From NCBI GenBank assembly GCA_029987115.1, contig DALTWK010000008.1:1-64000 (forward strand): a stretch of 64,000 nt of DNA. Direction: 5' to 3'. Positions within the stretch are counted from its first letter, which is position 1. Every line of letters begins with the position of its first letter. Made by a program: the position numbers and the translations under genes. Below the pieces are notes generated by a model. It worked only from the letters and a program-made list of their open reading frames with translations. It did no database searches and was not told where the DNA came from. Below, in pieces: positions 25,259-32,850 of the stretch. Source of the stretch: Methanocorpusculum sp. (GTDB taxonomy: Archaea > Halobacteriota > Methanomicrobia > Methanomicrobiales > Methanocorpusculaceae).

Positions 25259-25328
25259 CCCCTACGGCAGTATTGATGTGTTGCGACACAGAAAAACTGA
25301 AACCGGTGAAACAAAGTTTCACTGGGGT
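25258..25328 (+). promoter_or_regulatory. Structured leader before the amino acid ABC operon
   Basis: Three complementary segments nest here. ACCCC (25258-25262) can pair with GGGGT (25324-25328). Inside it, CAGT/ACTG (25268-25271, 25296-25299) closes over TGTGT-TGCG-ACACA (25277-25290). A ten-pair stem CCGGTGAAAC/GTTTCACTGG (25303-25312, 25316-25325, one G-T pair) follows and competes partly with the outer helix. A ribosome site AAAGGAG at 25337-25343 precedes ATG 25353. This could be a transcript-level sensor or a set of operator palindromes. Confidence 0.4.
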
Positions 25329-25352
25329 GTGAAATAAAAGGAGAATATCATT

Positions 25353-26141
25353 ATGAACAAAAAAGTATTACTTGGATTCGTTATTGCATTCTTAGTTATC
25401 GGAGCTGTTGCAATGGCGGGTTGTACCGGTACCGACAATGAAAAAACGTATATCATTGGTGTCGATGTGACATATCCACCATATGCAATGGTTGAGGACG
25501 GACAGTATACCGGATTCGATGTTGAAGCCGCAAAATGGGTTGCAGAGAAAGAAGGAATCAAAGTTGATTTCATGACCATTGATTGGGATGCACTGACAAC
25601 CTATCTTTCTGGCGACAAATGTGATATGATTTGGTCTGGATTAAGTGTTACAGAGTCAAGAAAAGCTCACATGGACTTTTCAAAAGCTTACGATGAAGTC
25701 CAGATGGGTGTTGCATCAAAGAAAGGAAGCGATGTAACGTTAGAACAAGTGATGAATGGCGAAGCAGTCATCGGAGTTCAAGCTGGTTGTTCTGCAGAAG
25801 AATCACTCCAGTTACTCTTCGGTGCAGATAAATTTAAACAACTTGTAGATAGCAAGAAGATTGTAAACACTTACCCCGGATTCACAGATTCTATGAATGA
25901 CTTAAAGATTGGACGAACCCAGGCAGTTGTTTTCGATGATGCAGGAATCAAAGAACAGATTGCTCAAAACCCGAATGATTTCGTATATTTAGGTATTCTT
26001 GAAGGTGCACCAGAGGCTCTGGCAGTTGGTGTAAAGAAAGGAAATACTGAACTTTTGAAGATTATTAACGACGGAATTACCAAATTAATGGCAGATCCAT
26101 ACTGGGAAGAGCTGAATGCAAAATATTTCCCACAGGAATGA
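25353..26141 (+). CDS. Polar amino acid ABC transporter substrate-binding lipoprotein
   Basis: A 262-residue family 3 solute-binding protein. Residues 5-22 form a hydrophobic export segment ending in a lipobox (MAGC, lipid Cys24). The mature domain starts with YIIGVDVTYPPYAMVEDGQYTGFDVEAAKWVAE, the typical amino-acid-binding opening, and contains GLSVTESRKAHMDFSKAY. Its exact ligand (glutamine, arginine or other) cannot be read. It is first in a four-gene operon with two permeases and an ATPase, and has a clear Shine-Dalgarno sequence. Confidence 0.93.
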   Translation: MNKKVLLGFVIAFLVIGAVAMAGCTGTDNEKTYIIGVDVTYPPYAMVEDGQYTGFDVEAAKWVAEKEGIKVDFMTIDWDALTTYLSGDKCDMIWSGLSVTESRKAHMDFSKAYDEVQMGVASKKGSDVTLEQVMNGEAVIGVQAGCSAEESLQLLFGADKFKQLVDSKKIVNTYPGFTDSMNDLKIGRTQAVVFDDAGIKEQIAQNPNDFVYLGILEGAPEALAVGVKKGNTELLKIINDGITKLMADPYWEELNAKYFPQE

Positions 26142-26201
26142 CTTGACAATCATTCCCTATTTTTTAATTATTAACAACCACATATATTAAAGAGAGCAAT
26201 T

Positions 26202-26894
26202 ATGGTAACCTCCATTGAATCAGTTACAACATCAATTGAATATCTATTAGGTGGACTCCTAACAACAATTGAGTTAGTAGCAGTTGCTCTTGCCATTGGT
26301 TTCGCCCTTGGCATAATATTGATGTTGGGGCAGATGTATGGACCAAAAATTATTCGTGGCATTGTACATGTGTACGTATGGTTCTTTAGAGGTTTGCCAA
26401 ACCTGATTTTATTATTCCTCTTCTACTTTGCGTTTTTCCCTATGGTGGGGTTGGGAAATACCCCCTCATTTATTATCGCAACAATTGTGCTAGGAATGCG
26501 AAGTGCCGCATATCAATCTCAAATCTTCCGTGGAGCAATCCAATCAATATCAGAGGGACAAATGACTGCAGCACTATCCTTAGGGATGACAAAGTGGCAA
26601 ACAATAAAGTCGATTATGATACCACAAGCCCTTAGAATTGCATTGCCATCTTGGGCAAATGAATACCCAGTGCTTTTAACCGATTCAGCCATAGCATCCG
26701 CAATAGGTGTTACTGAACTATTAACAAGAACAGGGCATCGAATAGCAGCAACTGGAGATTCCTTTGCACTCTATTTTGCATGTGCTGTAATATTCATTCT
26801 CCTAAATTATGGTGGTATGTTCCTAATACAAAAAATTGAGAAACATTTTAGAATCCCCGGACTTGGAAATAATGATGGTGATGAACAGATATGA
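26202..26894 (+). CDS. Polar amino acid ABC transporter permease
   Basis: A 230-residue HisM/GlnP-type permease with about five membrane segments. YVWFFRGLPNLILLFLFYF follows TM2, and the cytoplasmic coupling loop is SEGQMTAALSLGMTKWQTIKSIMIPQALRIALPSWANE near residue 110, the EAA motif of the family. It overlaps the ATPase gene downstream by four bases and follows the binding-protein gene by 60 bases. It would pair with the second permease at 27639. Confidence 0.92.
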   Translation: MVTSIESVTTSIEYLLGGLLTTIELVAVALAIGFALGIILMLGQMYGPKIIRGIVHVYVWFFRGLPNLILLFLFYFAFFPMVGLGNTPSFIIATIVLGMRSAAYQSQIFRGAIQSISEGQMTAALSLGMTKWQTIKSIMIPQALRIALPSWANEYPVLLTDSAIASAIGVTELLTRTGHRIAATGDSFALYFACAVIFILLNYGGMFLIQKIEKHFRIPGLGNNDGDEQI

Positions 26895-27634
26895 GCGAAA
26901 AACCTATATTACAAGTTGAAAATTTATCTAAAAAATACGGAGATTTACAAGTTCTAAAAGACATCTCCTTTACAGTAAATAAAGGAGAAAAGAAGGTATT
27001 TATTGGACCATCTGGAACTGGAAAATCAACCCTTCTTCGATGTATCAACCAATTAACGACCCCAGATTCCGGATTTGTATACCTGGATGGTGAAGAGATT
27101 GTTCATTCGCGGAAGAAGATAAATCAATACCGTCAAAAAATGGGGATGGTATTCCAAAACTTTAATCTTTTTGACCATTTAACAGCAGTGAAAAACATTG
27201 AGCTACCACTTAGAAAAGTTTTGAAAATGACAAAACCTGAGGCTCATAAAAAAGCAATGATTGAATTGGAGCGTGTGGGAATGGCAGATTGGGCGAATCA
27301 TTACCCCGCACAATTATCCGGAGGGCAAGCTCAACGTGTTTCAATTGCTCGGGCTCTTGCCATGGATCCAGAGGTGATGCTCTTTGATGAACCAACATCT
27401 GCTCTTGATCCAGAATTGAAGCGAGAAGTAATGGAAGTAATGAAAAAACTCGCGGACCAAGGGATGACATGCATAGTGGTCACTCATGAAATGAAATTCG
27501 CAACATCATTTGCCACAGAAATATATCTGATGGAAAAAGGAGAAATCATCGAACACGGGAATCCGAAAGATATTCCGACAGACCCAAATTTTGCGAGAAT
27601 GCGGGAATTCATCGGCGCATACAACGAGGAGTAA
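26891..27634 (+). CDS. glnQ: Polar amino acid ABC transporter ATP-binding protein
   Basis: A 247-residue GlnQ-type ATPase with Walker A GPSGTGKST near residue 37, Q-loop VFQNFNLFDHLT, signature LSGGQAQRVSIARAL near residue 139, Walker B VMLFDEPTSALDP and switch VVTHEM. It energises the two permeases flanking it. The start overlaps the upstream permease by four bases and it ends four bases before the second permease. Confidence 0.95.
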   Translation: MSEKPILQVENLSKKYGDLQVLKDISFTVNKGEKKVFIGPSGTGKSTLLRCINQLTTPDSGFVYLDGEEIVHSRKKINQYRQKMGMVFQNFNLFDHLTAVKNIELPLRKVLKMTKPEAHKKAMIELERVGMADWANHYPAQLSGGQAQRVSIARALAMDPEVMLFDEPTSALDPELKREVMEVMKKLADQGMTCIVVTHEMKFATSFATEIYLMEKGEIIEHGNPKDIPTDPNFARMREFIGAYNEE

Positions 27635-27638
27635 ATAA

Positions 27639-28433
27639 ATGCCAGATGTGGAAACAAGTGTATTTGATGTAATATCTTCTGCACTTTCAGGGGTGTTCAA
27701 TACTGACCCTGACTTCTGGATGAACGTGCTTATCCCAGGAGTACTTGAAGGACTTCTTGTTACTCTACAACTAATAGCATGGGTAGCACCACTTGGATTA
27801 CTTGGAGGGATTCTTGTAGCTATTGTTCGTGTATATGCACCAAAACCGTTTTCTTTCCTTGCAAAACTCTATGTTATCTTGTTTAGAGGGTGTCCTTTGC
27901 TCGTACTACTTTTCTTCCTATATTATGGTCTTCCCTCTGTTGGCATTCTCTTTGATGGATTTACAGCAGCAGTAATTGGCTTTGTTCTTTGTAATTCAGC
28001 TTATAATTCAGAATACATACGTGGGGCCCTCCAATCTATCAAAAACGGGCAAATGATAGCTGCACGTTCCCTTGGAATGACGAAAATGCAAGCAATTCTT
28101 CATGTTATTATACCCCAAGCATTACGCAGAGCAATCCCTGGTGTTTCAAATGAATTCATCTACATGATAAAATACACATCACTAGCGTACTTTGTAACGG
28201 TCGTAGAGATGACTTGTGTTGCCAAGTATATAGCAATGCATTATCTTGCATTCATCGAAGCTTTCGGTCTGGTTGCCCTCTTCTATCTTGCCCTTGTAAC
28301 ATTAGCAACAGTAGGGGTTAATTGGCTTGAAAAGAAACTGGCAATTCCAGGGGTTACAAAGATTGAGGTAAATAATCCCCCATATCGACTGAAGCAAAAG
28401 AAAAACACCCTGAAGAAATCCACCCCAAAATAA
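27639..28433 (+). CDS. Polar amino acid ABC transporter permease (second)
   Basis: A 264-residue permease with about five membrane segments and the EAA loop KNGQMIAARSLGMTKMQAILHVIIPQALRRAIPGVSNEF near residue 130. It has a longer N-terminal extension than its partner (about 35 residues before TM1) and a lysine-rich tail. It is the last gene of the operon; the AT-rich stretch CTTTTTTAC follows at about 28445. Confidence 0.92.
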   Translation: MPDVETSVFDVISSALSGVFNTDPDFWMNVLIPGVLEGLLVTLQLIAWVAPLGLLGGILVAIVRVYAPKPFSFLAKLYVILFRGCPLLVLLFFLYYGLPSVGILFDGFTAAVIGFVLCNSAYNSEYIRGALQSIKNGQMIAARSLGMTKMQAILHVIIPQALRRAIPGVSNEFIYMIKYTSLAYFVTVVEMTCVAKYIAMHYLAFIEAFGLVALFYLALVTLATVGVNWLEKKLAIPGVTKIEVNNPPYRLKQKKNTLKKSTPK

Positions 28434-28471
28434 CCACCACGTTCTTTTTTACTTAACACCTATACTATTAT

Positions 28472-29023
28472 ATGAAATGTAGCAGGTGCCAGAGAGAAGC
28501 CATAATTGATCAGCCTTACTCAGGAAATTATCTCTGTGAAGTGCACCTTATTGCTGACATTGAATCACGTGTGAAAAAGGAAATCCGAAAAAAAGGAGGA
28601 CTTAAATCTGGTGAAAAATTGTTTATTTCCAATGAAAATAATATGAAATCCTTTGCACTTCGTGTCTTCCTAAGTGGACTTTTACTCAAAAGAACTGATA
28701 TCTCATTTGTTTCGGAAGAAACAGATGCAGACACCATTCTCTCATCATCTTGTCTAGAAGATGTTGCAGAAACAGTTCTTGAAACCGTTCTTAAAGGAAA
28801 TACCAAACAATTTCTTTCACACTCTAAAAAACGTATAGTAGAACCCTTTGCGTCAATTCCGCGAAATGAAATTGAAATGTATGCAACTTCCCACGGATGG
28901 CACCGTGAGAGCACGGAAAAAATATCTGAAATCAACATATTTCTAAATGACTTTTCCAGAACAAGACCGGGTACACCTTTCGCATTGAAAAATATTAAAG
29001 AGTCCCTGGAGGGGATAAAATGA
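28472..29023 (+). CDS. NcsA/TtuA-like protein lacking the PP-loop
   Basis: A 183-residue protein. The start is that of archaeal tRNA 2-thiolation enzymes (NcsA/TtuA/Ncs6): a zinc knuckle with Cys3, Cys6, Cys22 and His25, then IESRVKKEIRKKG. Where those enzymes have the ATP-binding SGGKDS loop, this has ISNENNMKSFAL, and the middle catalytic region is gone. The C-terminus again resembles NcsA (IVEPFASIPRNEIEMYA, then FLNDFSRTRPGTPFALKNI). It appears to be a trimmed, non-adenylating relative that may keep tRNA binding. The last four bases overlap nadE. Confidence 0.75.
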   Translation: MKCSRCQREAIIDQPYSGNYLCEVHLIADIESRVKKEIRKKGGLKSGEKLFISNENNMKSFALRVFLSGLLLKRTDISFVSEETDADTILSSSCLEDVAETVLETVLKGNTKQFLSHSKKRIVEPFASIPRNEIEMYATSHGWHRESTEKISEINIFLNDFSRTRPGTPFALKNIKESLEGIK

Positions 29024-29787
29024 CAATATCTTGTAGTTGTATCGGTTGTGAAATAATCAAAGTTAAAGATTTAATCCGAAATGCAATCTGGACAAGCGGG
29101 GCACAAGGTCTCGTAATAGGCATCTCGGGAGGCATAGATTCGGCTGTATCCTGTGCACTTGCAGTAAAAGCAATTTCTGCGGAACGTGTTCTCGGTGTAA
29201 GTATGCCCATATCCTCAAATAATAAGGATGAAGAAGATGCTGCACTACTCTGCAAATCCCTCGGTGTCGAAATGATTACTGTCCCCTTAACTAAAGTACA
29301 TCAGGAATTCCTTGCAACAGAACATATTTCATCTTCTTCTGCAATTCTTTCAGGCAATATTGCCGCTCGACTGCGTATGACTGTACTCTATAATATTGCA
29401 GCTCAGAAAAATTATCTGGTTTGCGGAACCTCAAATAAAACTGAATATATGATTGGGTACTCGACAAAATGGGGAGATGGGGCCGCAGATATTCAGCCAT
29501 TGCTGCATCTGTATAAGAGAGAAATATACGAAATCGCAGAGGATTTGAACATTCCAGAAACAATCATAAAAAAGGCACCAAGCGCGGGATTCTTTGAAGG
29601 ACAAACAGATGAGAGTGATATCGGGATGACCTATGATGAGTTGGATACCGCACTCTTCAACCTGGAACTAAACAATTATTTACCAGAAAATGAAGTGGAG
29701 AGAAAGGTACTATCTCTTATAGAGAGAAGTGAACACAAACGAAATCTCCCCATCAGTAAATTAACCAAGAGTATGAGAGGAGATTAA
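29020..29787 (+). CDS. nadE: NAD+ synthase, ammonia-dependent
   Basis: A 255-residue N-type ATP pyrophosphatase. The PP-loop ISGGIDSAVS lies near residue 36, with GTSNKTEYMIGYSTKWGDGAADIQPL near residue 133 and KRNLPISK at the end. There is no nitrilase domain, so ammonia rather than glutamine is the nitrogen donor. It converts deamido-NAD to NAD. It is translationally coupled by a four-base overlap to the PP-loop-less NcsA relative upstream, and meets the trkA gene head-on with a four-base overlap. Confidence 0.94.
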   Translation: MTISCSCIGCEIIKVKDLIRNAIWTSGAQGLVIGISGGIDSAVSCALAVKAISAERVLGVSMPISSNNKDEEDAALLCKSLGVEMITVPLTKVHQEFLATEHISSSSAILSGNIAARLRMTVLYNIAAQKNYLVCGTSNKTEYMIGYSTKWGDGAADIQPLLHLYKREIYEIAEDLNIPETIIKKAPSAGFFEGQTDESDIGMTYDELDTALFNLELNNYLPENEVERKVLSLIERSEHKRNLPISKLTKSMRGD

Positions 29788-30440
29788 TGAAACATCTCAT
29801 TCATAAACTCTAACGATTTGCTTTCCGATTCCTTTTTTGTGAAAACGGCAATTACATCATCTGGGAGAAATGTTACATCGCCACTTGGGATGATGAGTTT
29901 TCCCGCACGCCTAATTGCAATATATAACATGTCTTTCGGACCAGGGGCATCCCGTACGGTTTTATTAACTCCTTCGGAATTCTCGGCAACCGTAAATTCA
30001 AAAATACTACCCCCTTCTATGGAGGCGAGGAGATGAGTTTCCGGATTTTCCGACCATACATATAAACTTCTGGCAACAATTTCGTCGGGACTTTCACTGA
30101 CTCGCACGCCTATTTCGCGGAACAATTCAGCGTGTTCCACCTGATTAACAATGGATACAATGGTTCGTACATTGTATTTTTTGGCAAGCCAACATACGAG
30201 AAGATTCTGTGCATCATCCCCAGTAGTCGCCACCAGAGCATCAGCGCGTACGATTCCTGCCTCTTCCAATGTATCCTTGTCATTAGCATTCCCAGTAATC
30301 GCAAGGAGATCATGCTCTTCTAATATTGCATCACATTTCTCCTCATCTTTATCGATAACTACAACATTATGTCCAGCTTCTGCAGCAATTCCTGCAAGTG
30401 AACGTCCTATACCACCAAGTCCCACAACAATCAAATACAT
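29784..30440 (-). CDS. trkA: TrkA-type potassium channel regulatory (RCK) protein
   Basis: A 218-residue cytoplasmic protein with an N-terminal NAD-binding RCK domain (MYLIVVGLGGIGRSLAGIAAEAGHNVVVIDKDEEKC; ALVATTGDDAQNL) and a C-terminal TrkA-C domain (about 140-215; KLIIPSGDVTFLPDDVIAVFTKKE). It regulates a Trk/Ktr-type potassium transporter, whose membrane subunit is not in the window. The gene is transcribed divergently from rnhB. Confidence 0.9.
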   Translation of the reverse strand: MYLIVVGLGGIGRSLAGIAAEAGHNVVVIDKDEEKCDAILEEHDLLAITGNANDKDTLEEAGIVRADALVATTGDDAQNLLVCWLAKKYNVRTIVSIVNQVEHAELFREIGVRVSESPDEIVARSLYVWSENPETHLLASIEGGSIFEFTVAENSEGVNKTVRDAPGPKDMLYIAIRRAGKLIIPSGDVTFLPDDVIAVFTKKESESKSLEFMNEMFH

Positions 30441-30494
30441 AAATGAAGGTATGAATCGGTTGGTATTAATACCTCCCTTTGAAAAATATTGTTC

Positions 30495-31133
30495 ATGTTA
30501 CTCTGCGGAATTGATGAAGCTGGTAAAGGACCTGTAATCGGCCCCATGGTAACCGCGGGGGTTCTCATTAATGATGAGGAAGAATCCTTTGTCAATCTAA
30601 GTATTAAAGATTCAAAAAAACTCACACCAAAAAAACGTGAAGAGTTGTTTACTGAGATAACATCGCGCTTTCGATACTATACCTGTATTAGAACACCACA
30701 GGAAATAGACACTCGAAAGGGAACCATGAATGAATTCACTGTTTCCTGTCACGCTGAAGTTTTGCGTACACTCCAACCCGATTTAGTGTATCTAGATGCA
30801 TGTGATGTCAATGCTGAGCGATTTGGAATAAATGTTGTTTCCGAATCAAACGTTCTTTGCCAAGTTATTTCTGAACACAAAGCAGATGCAAAATTCACGA
30901 TAGTAGGGGCTGCTAGTATTGTCGCCAAAGTTACCCGCGATCATTTGATTGACGAGATAAAAACTGAATTTGGAAATGTCGGAAGCGGATACCCCTCTGA
31001 CCCTGTGACAATTGCATTTCTCACGTCCTATATTGAAGAAAACGGAAAAGCACCTTCCTGTGCTCGAACTTCATGGCAGACAGTAAAAGACCTCCTCTCC
31101 AAAACAGCACAAAAATACTTGACAGATTTTTAA
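30495..31133 (+). CDS. rnhB: Ribonuclease HII
   Basis: A 212-residue type 2 RNase H, removing ribonucleotides and RNA primers from DNA. The catalytic acids are in GIDEAGKGPVIGPM near residue 5, followed by KDSKKLTPKKRE, YLDACDVNAERF near residue 100, and the Asp-containing TRDHLIDE. Length is typical. The frame extends to a TTG at 30489; ATG 30495 gives the usual start. Confidence 0.94.
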   Translation: MLLCGIDEAGKGPVIGPMVTAGVLINDEEESFVNLSIKDSKKLTPKKREELFTEITSRFRYYTCIRTPQEIDTRKGTMNEFTVSCHAEVLRTLQPDLVYLDACDVNAERFGINVVSESNVLCQVISEHKADAKFTIVGAASIVAKVTRDHLIDEIKTEFGNVGSGYPSDPVTIAFLTSYIEENGKAPSCARTSWQTVKDLLSKTAQKYLTDF

Positions 31134-31156
31134 AGATACACAAAAACAACGATCTG

Positions 31157-31208
31157 AAGGTGCCAATATGGCACCCTTAACAAATCCTGATTATAAGGAT
31201 TTCGTTAA
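31157..31208. terminator. Tandem hairpins between convergent genes
   Basis: Two inverted repeats lie back to back in a 76-base gap between convergent stops. GGTGCC-AATAT-GGCACC spans 31159-31175. A longer TTAACaAATCCT paired with AGGATTtcGTTAA spans 31177-31208. No long T run follows in the rightward direction. A bidirectional terminator is the simplest reading. Confidence 0.45.
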
Positions 31209-31209
31209 T

Positions 31210-31776
31210 TTAGTTGTATTTTTTAATTTTTATCTGCTTTTTCGGCACAGACAAATCTTCATCAAGTTCGATTTCGGAGAGATTATCAACCTTTTTTATT
31301 CCGACACCATGAATTGATACGGCACCAGCAATAGCATATTTTTTCACAACCATACCAACTGCAACTATATTGTCACCAACAACTATCGGTTCATCGACAA
31401 GGAGAGAACGGAATACTATGATAGAGGCAGAACCATCGAAAATTGTATACCGTGGACGCCCTAACCATTTCATCTGAATCTTCTGAACAACCCCTTCTAC
31501 CCGTACTGCATGTCCCTGCAATCCCAAATTGACATTTCTGATTTTATGAGGGACAGCCGACTCTTCGTATTCTGGCAGGAGTTTCTTGTATTGAGATCCA
31601 AGATTATAACTACTTACTAATGGCAGAATTAATAACAATAGAGAGAGGGGAATACCCCAGATAACATATATTTTATCGCCGGTAGCAATAGTTGATACAA
31701 TAAATAAGATGACAAAGAAGGCAAAAATAGCAAGCACTATTGGTGAGATGTGAAGAGTGACTCCTTTGATTCGCAT
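31210..31776 (-). CDS. Membrane-anchored OB-fold-like protein
   Basis: A 188-residue protein with two N-terminal membrane segments (about 10-32 and 37-56) and a soluble C-terminal domain. That domain reads HAVRVEGVVQKIQMKWLGRPRYTIFDGSASIIVF...VGDNIVAVGMVVKK, an OB-fold-like pattern of the kind used in nucleic-acid or protein binding. The tail is lysine-rich. I do not recognise a named family; NfeD-like membrane OB proteins are one comparison. It is followed on the same strand by the UPF0146 gene upstream at 32197. Confidence 0.6.
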   Translation of the reverse strand: MRIKGVTLHISPIVLAIFAFFVILFIVSTIATGDKIYVIWGIPLSLLLLILPLVSSYNLGSQYKKLLPEYEESAVPHKIRNVNLGLQGHAVRVEGVVQKIQMKWLGRPRYTIFDGSASIIVFRSLLVDEPIVVGDNIVAVGMVVKKYAIAGAVSIHGVGIKKVDNLSEIELDEDLSVPKKQIKIKKYN

Positions 31777-31801
31777 AGTATATCAAAGGATACGAAGACG
31801 T

Positions 31802-32197
31802 TTAAATCTTTTTCCTGACATATCGATGGAGTTGTATTCCCCCAGTCTCTATAATCTCTCCACCATCCAAATATATTTCAAACCCAAGATGGTAAATTAT
31901 CAAATCCACATTAAGCTTTTCAGCGAGTTTTATCATATTTGGTACAATTTCAATTCCTGGCCGTATCGCATAGATAACATCCGCAAATGTATAGAGAGAA
32001 ATGTTCGGATCAGTACAATCATCAATTACTGATGGGACATCAGCATCATAAGCGCGAATATCAGTACAAAGAATGGGCATACCAGCATCATGTACTATTT
32101 CAGCGGCTACAGTCTTCCCGCCGAAACCAATCTCCACCGCAGATGAATAGTTGGATTTGATGTACAATCCAACTGCCCGTTCAATATCATACACCAT
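31802..32197 (-). CDS. UPF0146 family protein (methyltransferase-like fold)
   Basis: A 131-residue protein matching the archaeal UPF0146 family. SAVEIGFGGKTVAAEI near residue 19 resembles the glycine loop of Rossmann methyltransferases, CTDIRAYD is the following acidic strand, and VIYAIRPGIEIVPNMIKLAEKL matches the family core. It is shorter than real methyltransferases and no activity is established. It is transcribed divergently from the archaemetzincin gene. Confidence 0.85.
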   Translation of the reverse strand: MVYDIERAVGLYIKSNYSSAVEIGFGGKTVAAEIVHDAGMPILCTDIRAYDADVPSVIDDCTDPNISLYTFADVIYAIRPGIEIVPNMIKLAEKLNVDLIIYHLGFEIYLDGGEIIETGGIQLHRYVRKKI

Positions 32198-32244
32198 AGT
32201 TCAATTACATTTATGTTTGTCCGCGATGAAAAATATCTACCATA

Positions 32245-32850
32245 ATGGGTGTACATATTTTCTGGGATAGTCGAGCGCCAATCGGACTCTCACGACCTGT
32301 CACCGAGAAACTCTCTACTGTTCTGAACGTACCGATTTCACGAATTGATAACGGAACGTTTCCATTAGAGGGATTTGATGCTTCACGAAACCAGTATGAC
32401 GCCATGAAAATTCTCGCAAAGATGGATATGTTCCGCGAACGTAACCCGGAACTTTTCAAACCTAAAGAGATGGATTTGGATTTCTACCACCAAAATCACC
32501 ACATTTATGAAAAATTCCTTCTTATTACATCAGGGGATTTATTTTCACCAATGACAAGTTTTGTCTTCGGTCTGGCCAACATTAAATTCGGTGTCGCGGT
32601 GGTTTCTGCAACGAGACTGTCGAACACATATTACAACCGCTACAATGATGATACTGCGTTAATTAAGCGCCTGGTTACCGAAAGCGCGCATGAAATAGCA
32701 CATCTCTACGGTCTTGAACATTGCAGTCAAAATGAATGCATCATGTACTGTCCAAATAACTTAGATGATTTAGACAGAAAAGACGAAAGATTCTGTTCAA
32801 AGTGCTATTCAGAACTTTCCACTCGTATCAGAAGGGGCTATTCACCATGA
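32245..32850 (+). CDS. amzA: Archaemetzincin-type zinc metalloprotease
   Basis: A 201-residue protein with the full archaemetzincin signature. HEIAHLYGLEHC near residues 150-161 is followed four residues later by CIM, then a FCSKC pair, giving one catalytic zinc site (three His) and one structural four-Cys zinc site. The N-terminal part (IFWDSRAPIGLSRPVTEKL) is the usual alpha/beta platform. No signal peptide is visible, so it is cytoplasmic; natural substrates of the family are unknown. Its stop codon overlaps the start of a cas1-like gene in an ATGA, so both are made together. Confidence 0.93.
   Translation: MGVHIFWDSRAPIGLSRPVTEKLSTVLNVPISRIDNGTFPLEGFDASRNQYDAMKILAKMDMFRERNPELFKPKEMDLDFYHQNHHIYEKFLLITSGDLFSPMTSFVFGLANIKFGVAVVSATRLSNTYYNRYNDDTALIKRLVTESAHEIAHLYGLEHCSQNECIMYCPNNLDDLDRKDERFCSKCYSELSTRIRRGYSP

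Noticed and set aside
32802..32846. Upstream extension of the cas1-like gene by 15 codons
   Set aside because: It overlaps the archaemetzincin coding region in another frame and adds residues unlike Cas1 N-termini; the ATG at 32847 gives the family start.
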